Notes: generated by a model from the letters alone, not told the origin. A DNA stretch of 7,136 nt from Paludibacter sp. (GCA_031284665.1 JAITXR010000231.1:1-7136), one strand, 5' to 3'; positions 1 to 6,909 are shown, counted from the stretch's first letter. Made by a program: numbers and translations.

Positions 1-1
1 T

Positions 2-103
2 GCAATACAGCAATATCCCGATAAATTTCGGATTGTCAACCAGTTTGGCGGAGCAAATAATCAGCCTGCTACTTATGTAGTAGAATTTTTGGGAGAAAAA
101 TAA
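2..103 (+). CDS. 3' end of an unrecognised protein gene (partial)
   Basis: Thirty-three in-frame codons run from the window edge to a TAA at 101-103, giving a C-terminus that reads AIQQYPDKFRIVNQFGGANN, then QPATYVVEFLGEK. The composition is protein-like, and the stop sits where the sequence changes to low-complexity spacer, which supports reading this as a true gene end. The family is not recognisable from so short a tail and no function is proposed. Another forward frame is also open over most of the stretch, so the frame choice rests on composition and on the stop position. Confidence 0.55.
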   Translation, partial: AIQQYPDKFRIVNQFGGANNQPATYVVEFLGEK

Positions 104-310
104 TTTGTATAGTGTATAGTGGAGAGTGGCAAATGATACACGCTGCACGGTAAATGGTGCACGCAAAAACTACTAATTTGGCAGTGCATCCTCATCACTA
201 ATCGTTAATCATTATTCTTTGTGTCTTTGTGTTCAAAAAATTTCTTTCTCTTTTTCTTATCTTTTTCATCTTCTTAATCTTATTAAAATCGTGGTTCAAA
301 GACGAAATCT

Positions 311-349
311 GGATTGCTTCGTGCCTCGCAATGACGGGCGGAGGTTGCT
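311..349. repeat. Dispersed 'gcaatgacgggc' repeat, copy 1
   Basis: This starts ggattgc, continues to cgcaatgacgggc and ends ggttgct, matching the second copy at 504-543 at both ends and in the core. The left part can fold weakly (attgc 313-317 with gcaat 328-332). From memory, elements of the form 'cgtcattgcgag...gcaatcc' are dispersed in many unrelated bacterial genomes, and this copy reads as their reverse complement. The direct evidence here is only the two-copy similarity. Confidence 0.7.
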
Positions 350-418
350 GTATTCCACATCTTATATAGTTAATCCTTTAATCAAGAAAATCCTGATTCA
401 GACAAAGGGACAAAGCAA

Positions 419-450
419 ACCCTAACAGGGGTTTAAAACCCTGTTAGGGT
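419..450. repeat. Perfect 12-bp-stem palindrome
   Basis: The arms accctaacaggg (419-430) and ccctgttagggt (439-450) are exact reverse complements around an 8-base centre (gtttaaaa). Read as RNA it would form a strong hairpin, but no T-run follows on the + strand and the nearest upstream gene end is over 300 bases away, so a terminator role is not favoured. It lies between the two copies of the 311-349/504-543 repeat. The cccta-ac-ggg core resembles the hairpin at 6896-6909, suggesting a related REP-like element; that link is inference. Confidence 0.8.
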
Positions 451-503
451 AATGCGTTTCTTATCATCTTAATCAAAAAATCAAAGTTCAGACAAACAAT
501 AGG

Positions 504-543
504 GGATTGCGGGTCAAGCCCGCAATGACGGGCTGCGGTTGCT
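504..543. repeat. Dispersed 'gcaatgacgggc' repeat, copy 2
   Basis: This is the second copy of the repeat at 311-349: it begins ggattgc, carries cgcaatgacgggc and ends ggttgct. Here the left half is a clean hairpin, attgcggg (506-513) pairing with cccgcaat (519-526) across a tcaag loop, whereas copy 1 keeps only 5 bp of stem. No open reading frame or target-site duplication is apparent, so it is a non-autonomous short element at most. Confidence 0.75.
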
Positions 544-714
544 ATTACCCATTCTTCATTTCTTCATTGGCACATTGTTTATTAGCACATTAACCATTTA
601 TCATCTATCATTAACCACTAATCATTAATATAATAAGTTGAAAGTATTTTGCAATAATACAAGCAAAAATAAAAAATATAACACAAAATAATTACACATA
701 TTAAAAAATACTAT

Positions 715-722
715 TACCTTTG
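715..722 (+). promoter_or_regulatory. Probable Bacteroidota -7 promoter element (TACCTTTG)
   Basis: TACCTTTG, followed by C, matches the Bacteroidota primary sigma factor -7 consensus TAnnTTTG. It ends 69 bases before the receptor ATG at 792 and lies in very AT-rich sequence. No clear TTTG-type -33 element is seen at the usual spacing, which is common for weakly conserved -33 boxes in this phylum. If used, transcription would begin a few bases downstream and give a leader of roughly 60 nt. The TTG at 720 that would extend the reading frame upstream lies partly inside this element, which argues against it as a start. Confidence 0.6.
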
Positions 723-791
723 CTGCGACTTTTTTTGAAATTACGAATTACGACCGTTCAAACATTCAAACTACTCAAATTATTAACGCCA

Positions 792-3266
792 ATGAATCGT
801 ATTATCATTTTTTTATTTTTGTGTGCATTACCTTTCACGTTTTTTGCTCAGAATTACACTATTAGCGGCTATATTACCGACGGCAAAAGTGGCGAAACTC
901 TAATCAGCGCATCGGTTTTCGACTCTCGAAATTCAAAAGGTGCGGTAAGTAATACTTATGGTTTTTATTCGCTGACTTTGCCAAAAGGAAAGGTTGAAGT
1001 TTCGTATTCGTATGTTGGTTTTACGCAGTCGTTACGCAGTTTTAATCTCCGGCGCGACACTGTGATTAACATTCAACTTGGTGAAAATAACGCACTTGCC
1101 GAAATAGTTGTCTATGGTGGCACTCGTCAGGAACTTGGCGTCAAAGGCTCGCAAATGAGCGCAATAGATGTGCCGATAGAACAAATCAAAACTATCCCAA
1201 TGCTTTTTGGCGAAACCGATGTGCTGAAAGCCTTACAACTGTTGCCCGGTGTGCAGTCAGGCTCCGAAGGCTCTGCGGGTTTTTATGTGCGTGGTGGCGG
1301 ACCTGATGAAAATCTGTTTTTGTTGGATGGTGTGCCGCTTTATAATGTAAACCACGCTGCCGGTTTTTTCTCGGTTTTCAATGCCGATGCTATCAAAAGT
1401 GTTACTCTTTATAAAGGTGGTTTTCCGGCGCGTTTTGGCAGTCGCTTGTCGTCGGTTTTGGATGTAAGAATGAACGATGGCAATAATAAAAAAATCAAAG
1501 CAAACGTTTCGGTGGGCTTAATTTCGTCGAAACTGAATGTCGAAGGTCCTTTGTTTTCCGAAAACACTACTTTTAATGTTTCGCTCAGGCGCACGTATTT
1601 TGATATTTTGATAAAACCTGTTTTGTGGTATATGAAAAATTATCAAGATTTCGACAAACTGAATGCCGGTTATTATTTTTACGATTTTAATGCAAAAATC
1701 AGCCATAAATTCGACGATAAAAACCGTTTGTACGCAAGTTTTTATTCGGGCGACGATGCTATTTATGTAAACGTTAAAGAATCCGGGCAATATATTGAAG
1801 ATGGATATAAATACGAAAGCAGTTTTTCGCAAAAAATAGATTGGAAATGGGGAAATTTACTCGCCGTGTTGCGCTGGAACAGAGTGTTGGACAGCAAACT
1901 TTTTATGGATGTTACCGCCAATTACACTCGTTATCGCCAAGATATGGGAATTGGGCAAAAAGACAAGGAAAGTTCTACTGACACCATATTTATTGCTAAA
2001 AATAACGACATTTCGCTGAAATACAAATCGGGTATAGACGATTATTCAACCCGCATCGAGTTTGATTATTCGCCCAATCCCGACCACGATATTAAATTCG
2101 GTTTCAATCCCGTAATGCATACATTTCGTCCAGGAGTGCAGGTGGCAAAAGAAACTTCCAATGACATAAAAATGGACACTACAATGGGAAATCAGAATAT
2201 CTCGGCATTTGAAATTGCAATGTATGTCGAAGATAATTACGCCCTTAACAGTTTTACAAAAATTAATTTTGGTTTGCATTATTCCGGTATTAACGTTCAG
2301 GGAAAATATTACCACTCGCTGCAACCGCGTCTCAGTGGGCGACTGCTGCTTTCCGATAAATTTTCGCTTAAAGCGGGTTATGCCTATATGTCGCAATACA
2401 TTCATCTGCTGTCGAACAACAATATCAGCTTGCCTACCGACCTTTGGGTGCCTGTTACCAAGCGAATTAAACCAATGGTTTCGCAGCAGGCGTCGTTTGG
2501 GGCGTTCTATAATCTTAAACATTTATTCGACATTTCAATCGAAGGTTATTACAAGGAAATGAATAACCAAATTGAGTACAAAGATGGCGCAACCTTCCTC
2601 GACCCCACCAGCAAATGGGAAGATAAAGTGGCAACGGGGCGCGGCTGGGCTTACGGCGTAGAGTTTTTGGTTCAAAAAACGCTTGGAAATACTACCGGAT
2701 GGGTTGGCTACACGTGGTCAAAATCCGAACGCCTGTTCGACCGTGCAGGCGAAGTGCTTAATTTTGGACTGCCTTTCCCCGCAAAATACGACCGCAGGCA
2801 CGATATAAATATTGTACTTTCGCATAAGTTTAGCAAAAAAATCGACGTTTCGGGAACTTGGGTTTACAGTAGCGGAAATTGTGGTACGCTGGCTGTGCAG
2901 GAATATTCAAATCCGTTTAACATCGAGGATTATAATTACTATTATGGTTATTATGGTCAACTAAATAATAATCCATACCACAACGGTGGGGAAAGCAGTT
3001 TGTCGCATGTCGAAAAACGAAATAATTATCGTTTTCCTGCTTATCATCGCTTGGATTTAGGCATTAATTTCCATAAAAAGAAAAAATACGGCACTCGCAC
3101 TTGGAATATCAGCATTTACAATGCCTACAATAATATGAATCCGTTTATGGTTTACTCCGGTTACAATTACAATATGTTTGGAAAAGGCGATGGACGAAAA
3201 ACATTAATGAAAGTTACCGTATTTACTCTAATTCCTTCTGTCAGTTACACTTATAAATTTGAATAA
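792..3266 (+). CDS. TonB-dependent outer-membrane receptor with carboxypeptidase-regulatory-like domain
   Basis: This 824-residue protein is predicted to import an unknown substrate across the outer membrane using TonB energy. The ATG at 792 gives a signal peptide directly (MNRIIIFLFLCALPFTFFA, cleavage probably before Q20). Residues 22-97 form a CarboxypepD_reg-like domain (YTISGYITDGKSGETL). The plug follows at about 120-230, with ETDVLKALQLLPGVQSGSEG, FYVRGGGPDENLFLLDGVPL and YKGGFPARFGSRLSSVLDVR. The rest is a 22-strand-type beta-barrel, including the conserved FPAYHRLDLGINF (748-760) and a final aromatic-rich strand ending YTYKFE. A Tyr/Asn-rich stretch near 710-735 is probably an extracellular loop. 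An in-frame TTG at 720 would add 24 residues ahead of the signal peptide and is rejected. The DUF4249 gene starts 3 bp after the stop. No SusD gene adjoins and the protein is shorter than typical SusC, so this is not a classical SusCD pair. The substrate is unknown. Confidence 0.95.
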   Translation: MNRIIIFLFLCALPFTFFAQNYTISGYITDGKSGETLISASVFDSRNSKGAVSNTYGFYSLTLPKGKVEVSYSYVGFTQSLRSFNLRRDTVINIQLGENNALAEIVVYGGTRQELGVKGSQMSAIDVPIEQIKTIPMLFGETDVLKALQLLPGVQSGSEGSAGFYVRGGGPDENLFLLDGVPLYNVNHAAGFFSVFNADAIKSVTLYKGGFPARFGSRLSSVLDVRMNDGNNKKIKANVSVGLISSKLNVEGPLFSENTTFNVSLRRTYFDILIKPVLWYMKNYQDFDKLNAGYYFYDFNAKISHKFDDKNRLYASFYSGDDAIYVNVKESGQYIEDGYKYESSFSQKIDWKWGNLLAVLRWNRVLDSKLFMDVTANYTRYRQDMGIGQKDKESSTDTIFIAKNNDISLKYKSGIDDYSTRIEFDYSPNPDHDIKFGFNPVMHTFRPGVQVAKETSNDIKMDTTMGNQNISAFEIAMYVEDNYALNSFTKINFGLHYSGINVQGKYYHSLQPRLSGRLLLSDKFSLKAGYAYMSQYIHLLSNNNISLPTDLWVPVTKRIKPMVSQQASFGAFYNLKHLFDISIEGYYKEMNNQIEYKDGATFLDPTSKWEDKVATGRGWAYGVEFLVQKTLGNTTGWVGYTWSKSERLFDRAGEVLNFGLPFPAKYDRRHDINIVLSHKFSKKIDVSGTWVYSSGNCGTLAVQEYSNPFNIEDYNYYYGYYGQLNNNPYHNGGESSLSHVEKRNNYRFPAYHRLDLGINFHKKKKYGTRTWNISIYNAYNNMNPFMVYSGYNYNMFGKGDGRKTLMKVTVFTLIPSVSYTYKFE

Positions 3267-3269
3267 ATT

Positions 3270-4301
3270 ATGAAAAAATTATTTAACATACTGTTGCTCT
3301 TGCCGGTACTTACGCTGTTTCAATGCGAAAACCCGATAGATTTCGATTTAGACCTTGTGGAAAGCAAATTAGTACTTCAATCGCTGCTTACATCCACCGA
3401 AAATGTATCGGTGCAACTGTCGGCAAGTCGCTTTTTTCTCGACGAAAGCGATAAGTTCCGCAAAATTAATAACGCTACCATACTGCTTTTTAAAGATGAT
3501 GTGATAATCGACACTTTACATCGTAGTGCTGAAGATGAAGGCGGCTATTATTTTTCCGATTATATTCCGCAAGCAGGCGACCATCTGAAACTGCAAGCGG
3601 CTGCTCCGGGTTTTGAAAGCGTTGAAAGCGAAATTACGGTAGTTGCGCTACCTAATCTGGTTTCGGCTGAGGTACTCGATATTAAATGTCGTGCGCAAAC
3701 AGTGGAGTGGCTAATTTCCCACCAACCATACAGAACTTATATAGACACTGTAATTTATTATCTTACGGCAAATATAACATTAACTATTGCCGACACGCCC
3801 GAAATTGACGAATATTACAACATCATTCTATACCTCAAAACAAATTATATAGATGGAACAAGCGAATTGACTCGTTTTCCTTTTGAATCTAAAAATATTG
3901 TATTTTCGTCCAACGAAGTAAATGTAGATATGTTTGGCGGAGGCGAGATGGCGAAAAATTACAATATCTTTAGTGATGAATTGTTTGCCGGCAGAAATTA
4001 CTCTATTACGGTAAATTTGCCGGAGAACTTTTATTCATATTTCTGGCCCGAAAGTATAACTAAATCCCAATATCTTATAGTAGAACTTCACAGTGTTTCG
4101 AAGGACTATTATTTTTACCGACTGACAGCCGCCAAGGCGTACAATGGGATGGATATGGGAGGCATGTTTGGCGAGCCGGTGCAAGTTTACAGCAATGTGA
4201 AAAATGGCATTGGCGTTGTGGGTAGTTACAACGTGGTACGCAAGGAAATAAAACTAAACAAGTCAGATGCGGATATTACGGAAATTACGGAAATTTACTA
4301 A
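3270..4301 (+). CDS. DUF4249-family lipoprotein, receptor partner
   Basis: This 343-residue protein has a lipoprotein signal: MKKLFNILLLLPVLTLFQC, with Cys19 as the likely lipidated residue. The -1 Gln is not the classical Gly/Ala/Ser lipobox residue. The acidic stretch after Cys19 (ENPIDFDLDL) is compatible with export to the cell surface but is not an exact known export signal. DUF4249 features are the opening acidic segment leading to ESKLVLQSLL (31-40), a beta-rich Ig-like part with INNATILLFKDD (66-77), and GGYYFSDYIPQAGDHLKL (91-108). The length fits the family. DUF4249 genes commonly sit directly downstream of TonB-dependent receptors of this kind, as here (3-bp gap, surely co-transcribed). 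A surface ligand-binding role analogous to SusD is inference. The gene ends with two copies of attacggaa (4275-4292), encoding ITEITE. Confidence 0.88.
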   Translation: MKKLFNILLLLPVLTLFQCENPIDFDLDLVESKLVLQSLLTSTENVSVQLSASRFFLDESDKFRKINNATILLFKDDVIIDTLHRSAEDEGGYYFSDYIPQAGDHLKLQAAAPGFESVESEITVVALPNLVSAEVLDIKCRAQTVEWLISHQPYRTYIDTVIYYLTANITLTIADTPEIDEYYNIILYLKTNYIDGTSELTRFPFESKNIVFSSNEVNVDMFGGGEMAKNYNIFSDELFAGRNYSITVNLPENFYSYFWPESITKSQYLIVELHSVSKDYYFYRLTAAKAYNGMDMGGMFGEPVQVYSNVKNGIGVVGSYNVVRKEIKLNKSDADITEITEIY

Positions 4302-4316
4302 TCACTCCTCCGCAAT

Positions 4317-5990
4317 TTACGCAAACGATAGGATTAGTATTTGTGCAAGTATTACCCGTAAAAACATTGTTAGTGGATAAACTGTTGAGTATGCTATTGC
4401 AGGGGCATCGTTGCCGGCGGTTACGTTTGAGTACGCTAATGCCGGTGGGTCGGTCATACTGCCCGAAATAAGTCCCATTAGACTAAAATAATTCATTTTC
4501 AAGTATTTACGTGCAGCAAAACCTACAATCAACAGCGGAACTATGGTAATTATAAAACCGCATAATATCCACAGCAACCCATTGCCATGCACCACAGTTG
4601 CGACAAACTGCCCACCCGAGCCAATTCCCACACTTGCCAAAAATAGCGTGATGCCTATTTCGCGGAGTAAAAGGTTGGCGCTTTGAGTTGTATAAGTTAT
4701 GAGGCGAAGTTTGAAACCGAAACGCCCGAGCAAAATTGCAACAACTAACGGACCACCCGCCAAACCAAGTTTTACGGGCATTGGCATCCCCGGTACAGCA
4801 AACGGTATGCTGCCAAAAATTATTCCCAGAAAAATTCCTATGAAAAGTGTAATAATATGAGGTTGGTCTAAATGTGTGAGCGTATTGCCAAGCATATTTT
4901 CAACTCGTTTTATTGATTCCTCAGTGCCTACTACCACTACGCGGTCGCCTACTTGCAGTACAAGGTCGGGGCTTGCCAGAAGGTCGAAACCGGAACGAAT
5001 TACGCGCGTGCAGTTTACATTTACCGAGCGCAGGCGCAGCGAGGCAAGCGTTTTGCCGTTTATTACTCCGCGTGTAATTACTATTCGGCGCGAAACCATT
5101 TGATTATGAGCCTCTTCCCAGTCAAATTCCACAGGGTCGCCGGTAAGTGCCGTTATGTCGTCCATTTCGGATTCGGATGCCACGATGCGCACAATATCAC
5201 CATTATGAAGCACTGTGCCGCCATTTGGAATTGTAAATTCTTTGCCATTAAACAAGCGCGAAACCACAAACTGGCGAGCAATTAGTTTCCGAATTTGCGA
5301 CAGAGTTTTACCGTCTAACGCTTTGGACTGCACTTTTACTGTTGCGAAAATGGGGGATTCGGAGTGCGAATTCATCGATTCTTCCAACTGCCTGTTTTCG
5401 TTGTCGAATTTTACTTTGAAAATTTTTCGGATAACAATCAACGAAATGATAATTCCCACCACTCCGAGCGGATAAGCCACAGCATAACCGAGCGCAATTT
5501 GCGGAATATCAGCAATTTGTCCTGCATCGTGCAACTGTTTGAGCGCCTCTTGCGCAGCACCAAGCCCGGGGGTATTTGTTACCGCTCCACTCATTATGCC
5601 TACAAATACCGGCATTTCGATTTTACCGCCAAATGCATAAAATAAACCGATTGTAACCAATACGCCAAGAATTACTATCGAGGCGGCAAGCGTGTTTAAC
5701 TTCATTCCTCCTTTTTTGAACGAGGAGAAAAAACCGGGACCGACTTGTAAGCCTATTGAAAAAATAAACAATATCAAGCCAAATTCTCGTATAAAATGCA
5801 GCACTTCGTCGTTGACCACAAAGCCGAAATGCCCAACAGCAATGCCCACAAACAGAACGAATGTAACACCAAGCGAAATGCCGAAAATTTTGATTTTTCC
5901 GAGCAAAACACCGCAAAATATTACAAATGAGTACAATAAAATTGTTTGTGCAATACTGCCGTCTTTAATTAATGATATTAACCAATCCAT
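4317..5990 (-). CDS. AspT/YidE/YbjL-family membrane transporter with two RCK_C domains
   Basis: This 557-residue inner-membrane protein belongs to the aspartate:alanine exchanger-like family. It shows the internal duplication expected: an N-terminal membrane half (about 1-190), two cytoplasmic RCK_C (TrkA-C) domains (about 213-285 and 297-375), and a C-terminal membrane half (about 378-557). Matching signatures appear in both halves: [18 protein letters not shown] (71-88) with [17 protein letters not shown] (446-462), and [17 protein letters not shown] (134-150) with [12 protein letters not shown] (509-520). The ATG at 5990 ([10 protein letters not shown]) is chosen because the family begins this way. 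A TTG at 6008 would add six residues (MSNYFY) without support. E. coli YidE and YbjL are of similar length. The substrate is unknown; a dicarboxylate or amino-acid exchanger is possible. It converges on the DUF4249 gene with a 15-bp gap and no visible terminator between. Confidence 0.92.
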   Translation of the reverse strand: MDWLISLIKDGSIAQTILLYSFVIFCGVLLGKIKIFGISLGVTFVLFVGIAVGHFGFVVNDEVLHFIREFGLILFIFSIGLQVGPGFFSSFKKGGMKLNTLAASIVILGVLVTIGLFYAFGGKIEMPVFVGIMSGAVTNTPGLGAAQEALKQLHDAGQIADIPQIALGYAVAYPLGVVGIIISLIVIRKIFKVKFDNENRQLEESMNSHSESPIFATVKVQSKALDGKTLSQIRKLIARQFVVSRLFNGKEFTIPNGGTVLHNGDIVRIVASESEMDDITALTGDPVEFDWEEAHNQMVSRRIVITRGVINGKTLASLRLRSVNVNCTRVIRSGFDLLASPDLVLQVGDRVVVVGTEESIKRVENMLGNTLTHLDQPHIITLFIGIFLGIIFGSIPFAVPGMPMPVKLGLAGGPLVVAILLGRFGFKLRLITYTTQSANLLLREIGITLFLASVGIGSGGQFVATVVHGNGLLWILCGFIITIVPLLIVGFAARKYLKMNYFSLMGLISGSMTDPPALAYSNVTAGNDAPAIAYSTVYPLTMFLRVILAQILILSFA

Positions 5991-6046
5991 ATAAAAATAA
6001 TTTGACAATAAAATAATATGCTAATAAACAATGTGCTAATATGCTA

Positions 6047-6070
6047 ATTAAGAAATTAAGAAATTAAGAA
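6047..6070. repeat. Three tandem 8-bp units (attaagaa)
   Basis: Three exact copies of attaagaa sit back to back, followed by a degenerate fourth unit (atttagga). They lie 57 bp upstream of the minus-strand transporter start at 5990, within sequence that would be its leader or promoter region. The run is a simple-sequence tract that could change length by slippage. Confidence 0.85.
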
Positions 6071-6096
6071 ATTTAGGAAATGAATGATTAGTGATA

Positions 6097-6117
6097 AACT
6101 TACAAATTAGGTAACTT
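6097..6117. repeat. Spacer direct repeat, copy 1 (acttacaaattaggtaactt)
   Basis: The core at 6098-6117 is identical to 6191-6210, and one further base matches on the left; the similarity extends to gtgat further left with one mismatch. The two copies flank the 9-bp tandem array at 6112-6172. A shorter 12-base part (aattaggtaact) occurs a third time at 6935-6946 in the next spacer. Confidence 0.85.
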
Positions 6118-6172
6118 CTTTAACTTCTTTAACTTCTTTAACTTCTCTAACTTCTTTAACTTCTTTAACTTC
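6112..6172. repeat. 9-bp tandem array (taacttctt, about 6.8 copies)
   Basis: Six full units plus seven bases of a seventh run without interruption; only one unit differs (taacttctc, 6139-6147). On the minus strand, the direction of the flanking genes, the array reads as repeated gaagttaaa, which can be read in one frame as Glu-Val-Lys repeats. No start or gene context supports translation. It lies between the aroQ stop and the transporter start. It is not a CRISPR, as the units are contiguous with no spacers. Confidence 0.93.
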
Positions 6173-6189
6173 AATAGAAATAAGTGATT

Positions 6190-6210
6190 AACTTACAAAT
6201 TAGGTAACTT
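6190..6210. repeat. Spacer direct repeat, copy 2
   Basis: This is the second copy of the 6097-6117 repeat, 93 bases to the right. It is followed at 6211-6255 by tcaaac/ttcaaac words running straight up to the aroQ stop codon. Confidence 0.85.
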
Positions 6211-6253
6211 TTCAAACCATTCAAACTTCTCAAACATTCAAACCGCTTAAACT

Positions 6254-6670
6254 TCAGAAGAAACTCTCAATCGCCAATCTATATGAATCAAAACCAAAGC
6301 CTGCAATAATTCCTTTACTTACTGCGCTCAAAAATGAATGATGTCTGACCTGTTCGCGACTGAAAATATTGGAAATATGCACTTCGATAACCGGTGTTGT
6401 TATTGACTTTACAGCATCGGCTATTGCGAGCGAAGTGTGAGAATATGCTCCGGCATTCAGCACAATTCCGTCAGCCGAAAATCCTGTTTCGTGTATTTTA
6501 TCAATTATTTCACCTTCGCAGTTCGACTGAAAATACTGTAAATTCACATCCTTAAATACGCTTTTGAGTTCCTCAAAATATGCATCAAAGCTCTGTGTTC
6601 CGTATATTTCAGGCTCACGTATGCCAATTAAATTTAAATTTGGCCCGTTAATTATTTGTATTGTTTTCAT
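6254..6670 (-). CDS. aroQ: 3-dehydroquinate dehydratase, type II
   Basis: This 138-residue cytoplasmic enzyme of the shikimate pathway dehydrates 3-dehydroquinate to 3-dehydroshikimate. All active-site motifs of the type II family are present: INGPNLNLIGIREPEIYG (7-24), with Asn11, Arg18 on the flexible loop and the catalytic Tyr23; QSNCEGE (48-54); LNAGAYSHTS (71-80) with Asn72; and IEVHISN (95-101) with Glu96 and catalytic His98, followed by Arg105 and Arg109. The length is normal for the family, which forms dodecamers. The ATG at 6670 begins at the first conserved strand (MKTIQIINGP), so the start is secure. It is separated from the minus-strand genes on either side by repeat-rich spacers, so it may be transcribed on its own. 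No promoter is clear; AATCTTTG on the minus strand at 6728-6721 is one base off TAnnTTTG. Confidence 0.96.
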   Translation of the reverse strand: MKTIQIINGPNLNLIGIREPEIYGTQSFDAYFEELKSVFKDVNLQYFQSNCEGEIIDKIHETGFSADGIVLNAGAYSHTSLAIADAVKSITTPVIEVHISNIFSREQVRHHSFLSAVSKGIIAGFGFDSYRLAIESFF

Positions 6671-6720
6671 TCGGATGTTTTTATTTTATTAACTATCAAC
6701 TATAACTTATTAATGTGAAT

Positions 6721-6747
6721 CAAAGATTGCTAATTTGCCAATCTTTG
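6721..6747. repeat. Inverted repeat caaagattg/caatctttg
   Basis: The arms 6721-6729 and 6739-6747 are exact reverse complements around a 9-base loop. The inverted repeat lies about 51 bp upstream of the aroQ start and just beyond the nested palindrome, sharing its last base with it. It could be an operator-like dyad, a hairpin, or simply flanking repeat debris. There is no T-run to suggest a terminator. The left arm includes the near-match to a -7 element on the aroQ strand. Confidence 0.6.
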
Positions 6748-6909
6748 TGCCGTTCGGCACTATATGTTGGTAGAAAAAGTATTATCATTATGTTTGGCGT
6801 GCCGTAGGTACGCAATATATGATTTATTTTATGCTTATGTTGCGTACCTAACGGCACGCTGGTTGGTCTTGCACAATTATTTCTACCAATATATTGTCCC
6901 TAACGGGAC
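6747..6909. repeat. 163-bp symmetric nested palindrome (REP/MITE-like)
   Basis: The structure is exactly symmetric about position 6828. Outer hairpins gtgccgttcggcac (6747-6760) and gtccctaacgggac (6896-6909) are followed inward by one T, then arms atatgttggtagaaa (6762-6776) and tttctaccaatatat (6880-6894) with one mismatch. Each side then has a 20-base unmatched spacer, and a central stem pairs 6797-6814 with 6841-6859 apart from one extra base. All four hairpin heads share a ccgt-type core (ccgttcgg, ccgtagg, ccgttagg, ccgttaggg, the last two on the minus strand). It holds no reading frame. The architecture is that of two REP-like pairs placed head-to-head, or a non-autonomous mobile element. 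No transposase is in the window. Confidence 0.85.

Larger units (their letters stand above)
104..791. other. Non-coding, repeat-rich spacer
   Basis: No credible gene lies in these 688 bases. The stretch holds a degenerate tandem heptamer (gtatagt twice at 107-120, then ggagagt), pyrimidine-rich low-complexity sequence (about 215-290), two copies of a short dispersed repeat (311-349 and 504-543), and a perfect palindrome (419-450). Two related segments ending in ttcagacaaa (397-406 and 487-496) lie between the repeat copies. Word-like AT-rich sequence follows (545-640), some of it recurring in inverted orientation at 6019-6093. The right end carries a probable promoter (715-722) and the leader of the receptor gene. 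A possible 68-codon reading frame at 219-425 runs through the repeats and is not considered a gene. Confidence 0.75.

Noticed and set aside
219..425. 68-codon forward reading frame
   Set aside because: It runs through pyrimidine-rich low-complexity sequence, the 311-349 repeat and the edge of the palindrome. It has no family resemblance or promoter, and the low-complexity composition explains it.
419..450. Rho-independent terminator
   Set aside because: The stem is strong, but no T-run follows on the + strand and it is over 300 bp beyond the only upstream gene end. Its placement among other repeats fits a dispersed palindrome better.
2046..2522. 158-codon minus-strand frame inside the receptor gene
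   Set aside because: It lies entirely antisense to well-conserved receptor barrel sequence and its translation is Arg/Ile/Phe-rich without domain features. The same applies to the shorter frames at 1409-1594, 1518-1832 and 2209-2562.
792..4301. Classical SusC/SusD polysaccharide utilisation pair
   Set aside because: The receptor is shorter than typical SusC, the partner matches DUF4249 rather than the SusD helical-repeat fold, and no carbohydrate-active enzyme adjoins.
4317..5990. Trk/Kef-type potassium channel or antiporter
   Set aside because: The RCK_C domains alone could suggest this, but the duplicated GAVTNTPG / GSMTDPPA membrane signatures identify the AspT/YidE family.
4876..5994. 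Several forward frames and one minus-strand frame over the transporter gene
   Set aside because: They are shadows of the transporter gene in other frames. None resembles a known protein, while the transporter shows clear duplicated family signatures throughout.
5991..6008. TTG start adding six residues to the transporter
   Set aside because: The family starts at the MDWL segment encoded from 5990, and the extension has no ribosome binding site or conservation to support it.
6112..6172. CRISPR array
   Set aside because: The units are 9 bp and contiguous with no unique spacers, and no cas gene is present.
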